Shown here in pieces: positions 28,418-39,970 of a stretch of 64,000 nt of DNA; position 1 is the stretch's first letter, and every line of letters starts with the position of its first letter. The position numbers were made by a program, and so were the translations under genes. The notes under the pieces are model-generated. The model was not told the origin of the DNA. It searched no databases and saw only the letters and a program-made list of their open reading frames with translations. Source of the stretch: Dietzia sp. B32 (GTDB lineage Bacteria > Actinomycetota > Actinomycetes > Mycobacteriales > Mycobacteriaceae); assembly GCF_024732245.1 (NCBI RefSeq), contig NZ_CP093845.1:1550001-1614000 (forward strand). The letters run 5' to 3'.

Positions 28418-30267
28418 GCCTCCGCCCGGACAGCGGCACCGCGCGACGGCAGGCCCTCCCCGGTCAGCTCCTTGCTCAGCGTCCTGCGCAACACCTGTCG
28501 GGGCTTACGCTCGAGCGAATCGCCGTCTCGCCGTCGTCGTCGTCCCCATGAGTCCGGCGCCAGGCCGGGCACCAGGGTGAGGACCTTGCCCAGCCCGAGC
28601 GCGGGCCACTCGACGGTGGCGTGGTCGACCTGCACCGAGGCGCGGCGGCCGCGCAGGACGAGGGTCATCACGCCGTTGTCGAACCAGAGGCCGTCGGTGA
28701 CGCGCCACCGCACCTCGGGCTCGCGCACCCCCACCGCCCGGGACAGTCGACGCGTGAGCGCGGGCACCGGCTCGCGGACCGACAGGCGGTTCACCGCCCG
28801 GATCGTCTTCTGTAGAGGGTTCCTGAAGGGCGACATCACCAACTGGTGGACCCGGGTGGGCGAGTCCGCAACCCGCCCGGCGGTGAGGTCCACCTCCTCC
28901 AGATAGGAACAGTGCACGTCGCCGCCCAGCAGGAGGATCGAGGCGGGGGCGGGCCGGTGATCACCCGCGGCCACCTCCGTGAGCAGGCCGACCAGGTCGT
29001 CGAAGCTGTTCCGGAACGCCGCCCAGTGTTCGAGGTCCACGGCGAGCCGGATCCGCTCCCCGACCCGGGCGGTGAGCCGGGAGCCCGGGCGGCCGCGGGC
29101 CACGGCCTCGTTCCAACCCTCGACGTTGTGCAGCGCGGGCAGCATGAACGCCGGCAACGACGACCCGATCACCAGGTGGTCCACCTCCGCATCCGGGTCC
29201 AGGCACGCGTCGCGGGTCCACTCCCACTCGCCGGCGTCCATGACCCGTCGGTCCTGCGGATCCAGGTGCCGCGAGGCGCGCACGTCGAGCATCACCACGC
29301 GCACCCGACCGAAGTCGCGCTTGAAGCTCCACTGCACGGCGCCGCGTTCGGAGTCGGCGGACTGGGCGAAGTGGTCGAGCAGCGTCTCCCGCTCGGCATC
29401 CGAGCCCGCCGAGCGCAGCGACTGGTACATCTCGTTCGCCTCCAGCTCGTCCGGCGCGAGGTTGCCCAGATGCTGGTAGACGAAGTAGCTGCCGAACGCG
29501 CCGATCACCCGGTCCCGCCACCACGGCTGGGCCGTCATCTCACAGCGCCACGCGTGCGAGGAGTTCCAGTCGTCGCGCAGGTCGTGGTCGTCGAGGATCA
29601 TGCAGCTCGGCACGGTCGACAGCAGCCAGCGCACGTCCGCATCGCGCCACGACTCGTGGTACAGCCAGGAGTACTCCTCGAAGTCGCAGATCTCGTCCGA
29701 GACGTCGCGGTCGCCGCCGGCCCCCGCGGAATCGCGCACCGACTGCGGTCCCCCGCCCGCGCGCCGGCGCTCGGCCAACCGCTCGGAGATCTCCCTGCTG
29801 GGGATGTCGGCGTACACCTGGTCGCCGAGCAGGAGCATCGCGTCCGGCCACTCGTCGTGCGGCGTGTGCGCCATGCGGTGCGAAAGCGCCACCAGCGCGT
29901 CGGCGCCGATCTCGCGGAGCGCCACCGGGGTCTGACTCTCACCGCGCCGACACGAGCCGAACGCCAACCGCACCGTGTCGTCCGCGCGGGGCGTGCGGAT
30001 CACGCTCGGCCGGTCCGGGTCGACGGGCCAGGCGAGCGTGTCGTCGAGCGAGATCTCGTACGGCGTCACCTCACCCTCCCGCAGTCGGCACAGGTGCAGC
30101 ACCGCGAAGTGGTGACCGTGCACGCCCCACGAGCGCTCGGTGACCACCTCGTCGCCCGCGCGGATCGTCACCTCGCACGGCGCCGACACCTCCACCCACA
30201 CCGTGGCGTCGGTGCTGTCGACGTACCGCAGCATCGGGCCGACGAGGATCTCAGGGGACGGTGTCAT
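28408..30267 (-). CDS. PhoD-like metallophosphoesterase
   Basis: A 619-residue protein of the PhoD-type metallophosphatase group. An N-terminal fibronectin-like beta domain (residues 1-95, GPMLRYVDSTDATVWVEVSAP) precedes the catalytic domain with LAFGSCRR, LLGDQVYAD, MILDDHDLRDDWN and LLGGDVHCSYLEE, which supply the metal ligands. There is no signal peptide, unlike classical secreted PhoD, so it may act inside the cell. The substrate is probably a phosphodiester but unknown. Start ATG 30267 is where the beta domain begins; the open frame continues far upstream as antisense reading. Confidence 0.82.
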   Translation of the reverse strand: MTPSPEILVGPMLRYVDSTDATVWVEVSAPCEVTIRAGDEVVTERSWGVHGHHFAVLHLCRLREGEVTPYEISLDDTLAWPVDPDRPSVIRTPRADDTVRLAFGSCRRGESQTPVALREIGADALVALSHRMAHTPHDEWPDAMLLLGDQVYADIPSREISERLAERRRAGGGPQSVRDSAGAGGDRDVSDEICDFEEYSWLYHESWRDADVRWLLSTVPSCMILDDHDLRDDWNSSHAWRCEMTAQPWWRDRVIGAFGSYFVYQHLGNLAPDELEANEMYQSLRSAGSDAERETLLDHFAQSADSERGAVQWSFKRDFGRVRVVMLDVRASRHLDPQDRRVMDAGEWEWTRDACLDPDAEVDHLVIGSSLPAFMLPALHNVEGWNEAVARGRPGSRLTARVGERIRLAVDLEHWAAFRNSFDDLVGLLTEVAAGDHRPAPASILLLGGDVHCSYLEEVDLTAGRVADSPTRVHQLVMSPFRNPLQKTIRAVNRLSVREPVPALTRRLSRAVGVREPEVRWRVTDGLWFDNGVMTLVLRGRRASVQVDHATVEWPALGLGKVLTLVPGLAPDSWGRRRRRDGDSLERKPRQVLRRTLSKELTGEGLPSRGAAVRAEAAL

Positions 30268-30335
30268 GCGCTCCAGTGTGCACCCGTGCGGCGCGACGCC
30301 GCGCGGATCCGGCAGGGCGGTCGAGGTCGGGCGCC

Positions 30336-30899
30336 TCAATCCAGGTCCGGGTGTTCCGCGTACCGCCCGCCGGCGCCGGTCATACGGACTATCACGAGGA
30401 CCATTCCGGCCAGCGGCACGAGTATGGCGGGAAGCAGCCACGGCGGCATCCCACCGCTCGCGGAGTGCGCGGCCACGATGATCCCGGCCTGCGCCACGGC
30501 CATGAGGAGCAGCCCGACGGCCGCGAGCAGCAGCAGGTCCTCGCGCATCAGCCTTTCGAACCGGCGGAACCGTGCCGGGGTGGCCGTCCACCACTGCCGG
30601 TTGGGCGCGCTGATCGCCGCCGGGGACCGGAACAGCACCCACGGCACCAGGGCCGCCGGGAGCGCCAGCACGGCGGTCGTGCCCACCATGACGGCCAGCG
30701 TGCCCGCCTTCGACGACCAACTGGTGGGCGGGCCGCCGAACTCGAACTGCGTCGGCACCCGGTCGGGCAGCGCCACGACCGCCCAGACCAGCACGCCGGC
30801 CCACAGCACCGCCGCGCCCGCGACGAGGAAGCCGATCCACGCGCTCGTGGGTTCGCGAGGCAGCCCGCGTGCCTCGTCCGCGACCTGGTAGGTGGTCAT
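30336..30899 (-). CDS. DUF1648-type membrane protein
   Basis: A 187-residue protein with four to five membrane helices. The first part has the DUF1648 pattern ALPDRVPTQFEFGGPPTSW between helices 1 and 2, also found in the immunity protein SdpI. A close paralogue lies at 63272-63838; both share PNRQWWTA/PNKEWWTA, RRFERLMREDL/RRFERLVREDL and the C-terminal GGRYAEHPDLD/GGRYADQPDLD. Function unknown. It lies 12 nt downstream of the Nudix gene, likely co-transcribed. Confidence 0.75.
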   Translation of the reverse strand: MTTYQVADEARGLPREPTSAWIGFLVAGAAVLWAGVLVWAVVALPDRVPTQFEFGGPPTSWSSKAGTLAVMVGTTAVLALPAALVPWVLFRSPAAISAPNRQWWTATPARFRRFERLMREDLLLLAAVGLLLMAVAQAGIIVAAHSASGGMPPWLLPAILVPLAGMVLVIVRMTGAGGRYAEHPDLD

Positions 30900-30911
30900 C
30901 CGTGCGCGCCG

Positions 30912-31928
30912 CTACCCGAGTAGGGCGCGGGGCCCGACGACGAGGACCCCCTCCGGCATCCTGTCCCGCAGTCCCCGATCGGCCGTGACCACCACCACCC
31001 GGCGAGGCCCGCCATCCAGCTCGGTGGCCAGCTCGGCGATCGCGTCGTCGCCGGACCCGGGGGCGCGATGCACGACGAACGGGCCGTCGTGCTCGGCCGC
31101 GCGGGCGGCGCCCTCGATCACGGCGTGCGCGCGGGCGACCCAGCCGAATCCCCGGGGTGACCCAGCCCCCGGCAGTTCGAGCGTGCGGGGCATGCCGGTA
31201 CCCAGTTCGTCGAGCAGTCGGGCGGTGGCACCGGCCCGGTCCTTCCACCAACCGTCGGGGCGGGAGCCGAGCACGTTGGCCACGTCCACCACCAGTTCGA
31301 CCGGCTCGGAGCGCAGTCCGTTGGCCCACGCGTGCGCGAACGCGGGCATGAGCGGCAGCTCGGCCACGCGGGTCTCGGGGACCCAGCGCAATTCGAGACT
31401 CTCGTTGTTGGGCACGGTCTCCAGCGCGCGCGGGGCATCCGCGATCACGGTGGTGTACGTCCACTCCACCGCGTCGGGCGATTCCTGGACCAGCGGCGGG
31501 ATCGTGCGGGGGCGGGTGGACCCCTCGGGCGCCTCGTCGTGACGCTGGTCCGGCCGCATCCGCCGCATCATCTCGGCCACGTGCCGCATGTCCAGTCCGG
31601 GCCGGTGCCACACGGTGCCGGGCATGCGGGAGGTCACGACCTCGGCGCGCACCACCACGTCGGCGGGCCGGATCTCGGCCTCCTCCTCCGTCTCGCGCAA
31701 CGCCGCCACCGGCGCGTCCTCGTAGGAGTCCCGCGCACCGCCCGGCAGCGCCCACGTGTCGCCGGAGGCGGTCCACACGGCGCGGTGTTGCAGCAACACC
31801 AGGGGGACGTCGGGATCGGACGGGTCGGCGGCGCGCAGCAGGAGTCCGGCGGCACCGAACCGACCCCACCGACGATCACCGGCGTCGGACACCACCCAGC
31901 CGTTGCCGTCACCCTCGCTCGCCGCCAC
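30912..31928 (-). CDS. Nudix hydrolase fused to a PIN/NYN-like domain
   Basis: The N-terminal half (about 15-190) is a Nudix hydrolase with the box GGARDSYEDAPVAALRETEEEAEI, matching G-x5-E-x7-REUxEE apart from D/S changes at its front. The C-terminal 120 residues (ELVVDVANVLGSRPDGWW to VVVVTADRGLRDRM and VVGPRALL) have the acidic-residue spacing of PIN/NYN nuclease-like domains. It occupies the place of M. tuberculosis mutT3 (Rv0413) beside glnX. The GTG start at 31928 follows GGAGGTGGAGG. Substrate is unknown; nucleotide clean-up is a family-level inference. Confidence 0.72.
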   Translation of the reverse strand: MAASEGDGNGWVVSDAGDRRWGRFGAAGLLLRAADPSDPDVPLVLLQHRAVWTASGDTWALPGGARDSYEDAPVAALRETEEEAEIRPADVVVRAEVVTSRMPGTVWHRPGLDMRHVAEMMRRMRPDQRHDEAPEGSTRPRTIPPLVQESPDAVEWTYTTVIADAPRALETVPNNESLELRWVPETRVAELPLMPAFAHAWANGLRSEPVELVVDVANVLGSRPDGWWKDRAGATARLLDELGTGMPRTLELPGAGSPRGFGWVARAHAVIEGAARAAEHDGPFVVHRAPGSGDDAIAELATELDGGPRRVVVVTADRGLRDRMPEGVLVVGPRALLG

Positions 31929-32091
31929 CGGTCCTCCACCTCCCCTGGACCCGTCCACCCCCGGATCGGGCGGAACCTTGAGTCCTCGTCGACCAGTCTG
32001 CCCGACTCCGCGCCGCCACTTCACTAACCTGGGACACACTCCCGTCGGATCGTCGGCTCGACGGGCGGAGACCGGGGAGGTGAGCGAACTG

Positions 32092-33503
32092 ATGCGCGCC
32101 CCAACCCTCTCGCGACGGCACACCCGCGGCCCCTCCGCTGACACGCCCGCGTCCGCCCCCGGCTCGGGAGGTGAGTCGGTCTCCCCCCTCCAACCCCGCC
32201 GGCCGGTCCGCCGCCGCGCCGCCCGCTTCTGGGAGGACGCCCTCACCACGCCGGGCCGGATGTCGGTGTTCGCACTGCTGGCGATCATCACCGTCCTGGC
32301 GGGCGGGGTCGTGGCGTCCTCGACCATCACCCAGCGTCAGAGCTACCACGAGACGCTGCTGGCCGAGGTGGAGCCCGTCGCCAACGCCTCGCAGACGCTG
32401 TACAGCTCCCTGACGATCGCGGACTCCGCGGCGAACACGGCGTTCATCACCGGCGGTATCGAGCCTGCGGAACTGCGCGAACGCTACCTCCAGGCGATCG
32501 CGACCTCGTCGTCGTCGATCATCGCCGCCTCCCAGGGCCTCGACCGCAGCGACACGGAGTCCATCGACCAGCTCGCCGAGATCAATGCGCAGCTGGCCAC
32601 CTACACCGGCCTCGTGGAGACGGCGCGCACCAACAACCGCGTGGCCAATCCGGTCGGGTCGGCGTATCTGGCGTCGGCGTCGGCGCTGATGCAGGACACG
32701 ATCCTGCCCGCCGCCGCGGACCTGTACGACCGGCAGTCCACGTCGGTGGGCCAGTCGGACCGGGAGTGGTCCTCGCCGCCGTGGGGGTCGTTCTTCCTGC
32801 TGGGGTTGGCGATCGCGGTGCTGGTGCTGCTGCAGCAGTGGCTGTGGCGGCTCACCGGGCGGCGGGTCAATCCCCCCCTCGCGCTGGCCTCGCTGCTCAT
32901 GGTGGCGACGTTCCTGCTCACCATGATCGCCGGGTTCCTCGCGGCCAACGACAACGCCAAGGGCCTGTCCGAGGGCGCGGCGCCGATGAACGAGCTGACC
33001 CGCCAGCGGATCAACGCCCAGAAGGTGCGGGCGCAGGAGACGCTGAACCTGGTGCGGCGTACCGATCCGGAGGGGTCGGCGGCCGAGCGCGCGGCCATCC
33101 TGGGCGGCGTGCGGGACACCCTGACCGTGTACCTCGACGACGAGGAGGAGGACTCCACCGGCCGCATCAGCCTCGACTCGCAGGGCGCGGTGACGGGCGC
33201 GATCGAGGCGCTCGACGAGTGGATGGCCGCCCAGAATCGCGCCGACTCCCTGTACCAGCAGGGCGACTACCAGGGCGCGATCACCATCTCCTCCGGCCAG
33301 TCCGACGGCGACTCGGGCGCGGCGTTCGACGAGTTCGACGAGTCGATGCAGGACGCCATCGAGGAGGCCCGCGACACCCTGCGCACGCGCATCGACAACG
33401 CCCGCCGCACCTCCTCCAGCGGGCCGGACCTCATCATCGCGTTGTCCACCCTTGCCGCGTTCGCCGTGGTCGTGGGGATCGCGCCCCGGGTCAGGGAGTA
33501 CCT

Positions 33504-33507
<4 letters not shown>
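32092..33507 (+). CDS. glnX: GlnX-like transmembrane partner of GlnH and PknG
   Basis: A 471-residue membrane protein homologous in place and layout to M. tuberculosis Rv0412c (GlnX). It has four predicted membrane helices: MSVFALLAIITVLAGGVV (about 61-80), FFLLGLAIAVLVLLQQWLW, LALASLLMVATFLLTMIAGF and a last one near the C-terminus, with two helical extracytoplasmic segments between. In mycobacteria GlnX passes amino-acid binding by GlnH to PknG. GGGGAGGTGA 9 nt before ATG decides the start. The GTG of glnH overlaps its stop. Confidence 0.85.
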
Positions 33508-37069
<3,562 letters not shown>

Positions 37070-37118
37070 GACCGCGGACGCACACGGGGAACGGGGAACG
37101 GGGAAGCGCAGGAAAGAC

Positions 37119-38672
37119 TCAGCCTTCGCCGTCCCGGGCGGGGTCGCCCTCAACGAGGTGATGCGCGCCGTGGCGGCGCCTCGCGAACAGGACGAGTGTC
37201 GCGCCGGCCGCCGCCGCGGTGAGCGCCCACAGCACGAGCTCGGTACCGCTGACGCCGGTCGTCGCCAGCGACCCACGGACCTCCGAATTGGCGCGGATCC
37301 ACTCGTCCGACGGCGCCCCCTCGCGTGGGGTCAACGCTCCGTTCGCGACCCGACCGGTGTCGTCGCCCTCGTCCGTGGCGGGGTCCGCATCAGGCGTGGT
37401 GGCCGCGGTCGTGGGGGCGGTGGCGGTGGGGGCGGTGGTGCCCGCCAGCGAGTCCGACCCGGCGGAGCCACCGGAGCCACCGGGGCCACCGGGGCCACGC
37501 GATCCCCCGGAACCGGATGAACCGGGCGAGTCGGACGACCCGCCGAGCGAACCGGCGAGGGAGCCCAGCCCGGGGCCGAAGATCCCGATCACCACTCCGA
37601 TGACGCCCCCCACGATGACGGGCCAGACGAAGTCCGGCAGGTCGGAGGAGCCTCCGCCGGAGGCGGGGTGGACCACCACGCGGCGTACCGAGGCGTAGGT
37701 GGCACCGCCGGGCATGGTGACCGTGAAACCGATGTCGTAGGTGCCGGGGCGGGTGGGAGTGCCGGTCAGGACACCACCCACGACCCTCATGCCCGGCGGC
37801 AGTGTGTCGGCGTCGACGTCGAGCGTGGTGCCCGGCGGCGGTGTCGGGAGGAACGGCTCGGGCCCGTACTCCCTTCCAGCCGTTCCGTCGGGCAGGGGGT
37901 TAAGCGGGTCCGCGGGATCGGTGCCGAGCTGGTCCTCGGTGGTGTCGGGCAGTCCGTCGCCGTCGCGGTCGACACCAGCGACATCGGAGAACGACACCCA
38001 CATCCTCGGGCTGACGCTCTGCCGCTGCGCCGTGTCGGGGACGTCAAGCGGGACGGACACCTCGTCCACCACTCTCGCCGACTCCCCCGGCCCGAGGTCG
38101 AGGACTGCCACCGTGGAGCCGCGGGCCGGCGAGCTCCCGGCCTGCCCCGTGCCCGGGCCGTACAGCATCACGGTCCCCGAGTCGGCGGCCGCGGCACCGG
38201 CGATGGTCGAGCGCACCGCGAACTCGGCGCCGTCCGACACCACGAAGTCCCCGACCCCCACCTCGTACCGACCGGTTCGGCCCGAGTCGGTGGCGTTGCG
38301 GACGTGGTAGCTGCGGTCGACGAACTCGCCCGGGAGCATCGCGCAGGGGTCGACCTCGGGGATGCCGCCGATCGCCCCGGCCGGATCGGGGACCGCGGAC
38401 CCACCGTCCAGGTCGCATCCCCAGGACCCCAGGACCAGATCCGGGGCGTCCGTCCAGGTGGACCCGTCGAGTGAGAACTCGAGATCGACGTGGGCATCGA
38501 GAGGAGCCACCGTCATCGCCTGCGCCACAGACGCACCGGCCAGGACCAGGGTGACGACCGCCGCCAGGATGAGTGGGACGACCCCGCGACTCCTGCGAGG
38601 ACCCTGCGCCGGGCCCGGGCGCGGAGGGCGCGCGGGCCCGGCGTCCGGGGAGAGAGGTGAGGCGTTCGGCAT
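37119..38672 (-). CDS. Cell-wall-anchored protein with LATTG sorting signal and calcium-type repeat
   Basis: A 517-residue exported protein: signal segment VVPLILAAVVTLVLAGASVAQA, a beta-rich N-terminal domain, a thrombospondin-type-3-like repeat DRDGDGLPDTTEDQLGTDP with the Asp ladder for calcium, an Ig-like domain (LPPGMRVVGGVLTGTPTRPGTYDI), a Ser/Gly/Thr linker, and the C-terminal sorting signal LATTG (469-473) plus hydrophobic stretch and RRR tail. LAxTG is the class E sortase type. A second hydrophobic segment (VWPVIVGGVIGVVIGIFGPG) precedes the linker, which is unusual. It is convergent with pknG. Probably a surface adhesion or structural protein; the role is inferred. Confidence 0.75.
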   Translation of the reverse strand: MPNASPLSPDAGPARPPRPGPAQGPRRSRGVVPLILAAVVTLVLAGASVAQAMTVAPLDAHVDLEFSLDGSTWTDAPDLVLGSWGCDLDGGSAVPDPAGAIGGIPEVDPCAMLPGEFVDRSYHVRNATDSGRTGRYEVGVGDFVVSDGAEFAVRSTIAGAAAADSGTVMLYGPGTGQAGSSPARGSTVAVLDLGPGESARVVDEVSVPLDVPDTAQRQSVSPRMWVSFSDVAGVDRDGDGLPDTTEDQLGTDPADPLNPLPDGTAGREYGPEPFLPTPPPGTTLDVDADTLPPGMRVVGGVLTGTPTRPGTYDIGFTVTMPGGATYASVRRVVVHPASGGGSSDLPDFVWPVIVGGVIGVVIGIFGPGLGSLAGSLGGSSDSPGSSGSGGSRGPGGPGGSGGSAGSDSLAGTTAPTATAPTTAATTPDADPATDEGDDTGRVANGALTPREGAPSDEWIRANSEVRGSLATTGVSGTELVLWALTAAAAGATLVLFARRRHGAHHLVEGDPARDGEG

Positions 38673-38758
38673 CGTCCGACTTCGTCAAGCCCGGGCTCGG
38701 TCGCCGGGGATCCCCCGCACTCTATATCTAAAAAGGTCCTTAGGAAATGTGGACGGAG
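38673..38758 (-). promoter_or_regulatory. AT-rich promoter region upstream of the LATTG protein gene
   Basis: The 86-bp gap holds an unusual AT-rich stretch around 38720-38747 (TATATCTAAAAAGGTCCTTAGG on plus). On the minus strand TAGATATAGAGT is a plausible -10 region for the surface-protein gene. TCCTTAGGA is a short palindrome that could be an operator. Confidence 0.35.
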
Positions 38759-39970
38759 TTACTTCCCCAAACCCAGCACCTCGTCACACGCCCGGGCGAT
38801 CGCCAATTCCTCGTCGGTGGGCACCACGAGGACCGTCACGCGGCTGCCGGGCGCCGAGATGATGCGCTCGCCGGTGCCGTTCTCGTTGGCCTCGGTGTCG
38901 ATCTCCACGCCCCAGCCGCGCAGGGTGGCGAGCGCGTCGGCCCGCAGGCGGGCGACGTTCTCCCCCACACCGGCGGTGAAGGTGATCGCGTCCACGTCGC
39001 CGAGCACCGCCCAGTAGCCGCCGATGTAGCGGCGCAGGCGATGGATCACCACGTCGTAGGCGAGCGTGGCGTCCACGTCGCCGTCATCGACCCGCGCCAG
39101 GAGTTCGCGGAAATCGCGCGCGCCCGACAGTCCCTCCAGGCCCGACCTGCGATTGAGCAGGGTGGAGACGTCCTCGGGCGACATGCCGCGGTCACGGATG
39201 AGGTGGATGATCAGGCCGGGGTCGAGATCGCCGGGACGGGTGCCCATCACCAGGCCCTCGAGGGGGGTCAGTCCCATGGAGGTGTCCATGGCGCGGCCAC
39301 CGTCGATCGCCGACGCCGACGCACCGTTACCCAGGTGCAGGACGATCTGGTTGATCTCGCCGTACGGGCGGCCCAGGATGTCGGCGGTGCGGCGGGAGAC
39401 GAACTCGTGACTGGTGCCGTGGAACCCGTATCGCCGCAGGTCCCACTTGGTGGCCGTCTCGCGGTCGATGGCGTAGGTGTGGGCGGCGGCGGGAAGGGTG
39501 TGGAAGAAGCCGGTGTCGAACACGGCGACGTGCGGCAACCCGGGCAGCAGTTCGCGGGCCACCCGGATCCCGCGGAGGTTGGCCGGATTGTGCAGCGGGG
39601 CGAGGACCTCGAGCTCCTCGATGTCCGCCTCCACCTCGGGAGTGACCTCGATCGGCTCGTGGAAGGCCGGCCCGCCGTGGACCACCCGGTGTCCGATCGC
39701 CTCGACCTCGAGGTCGGTGGGGTGCACGTGGAGCTCCTCCGCCAGCTCCAGCACGCGGCCGAGCGCGGCGGTGTGGTCGGGGAACTCGGCCTCCGCCGTG
39801 CGTTCTTCGGCGGGCGCTCCGGTCAGGTCACTGCGGCGCACGGTCAGCGTGCCGACGCTCTCGCTGATTCTCTCGACAAGCGCCCAGGCCAGCTCGCCCT
39901 CGACGGCGGTGTCGAGGATCTGCAGCTTCAGCGAGGAGGATCCGGAATTGATGACGAGAACACGGGTCAT
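38759..39970 (-). CDS. ackA: Acetate kinase
   Basis: A 403-residue kinase interconverting acetyl phosphate and acetate. Family blocks are visible: VLVINSGSSSLK at the start, GHRVVHGG, FDTGFFHT, RRYGFHGTSHEFV, LHLGNGAS and FTAGVGEN. It overlaps pta by 4 nt (ATGA) and together they form the reversible acetyl-CoA/acetate pathway with ATP gain. Convergence with pknG through the surface-protein gene differs slightly from M. tuberculosis, where ackA directly faces pknG. Confidence 0.96.
   Translation of the reverse strand: MTRVLVINSGSSSLKLQILDTAVEGELAWALVERISESVGTLTVRRSDLTGAPAEERTAEAEFPDHTAALGRVLELAEELHVHPTDLEVEAIGHRVVHGGPAFHEPIEVTPEVEADIEELEVLAPLHNPANLRGIRVARELLPGLPHVAVFDTGFFHTLPAAAHTYAIDRETATKWDLRRYGFHGTSHEFVSRRTADILGRPYGEINQIVLHLGNGASASAIDGGRAMDTSMGLTPLEGLVMGTRPGDLDPGLIIHLIRDRGMSPEDVSTLLNRRSGLEGLSGARDFRELLARVDDGDVDATLAYDVVIHRLRRYIGGYWAVLGDVDAITFTAGVGENVARLRADALATLRGWGVEIDTEANENGTGERIISAPGSRVTVLVVPTDEELAIARACDEVLGLGK

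Noticed and set aside
28408-31869. Very long open frame on the minus strand across three genes
   Set aside because: Only the part up to 30267 resembles a protein family; the rest is the antisense or shifted reading of the DUF1648 and Nudix genes, an effect of high GC.
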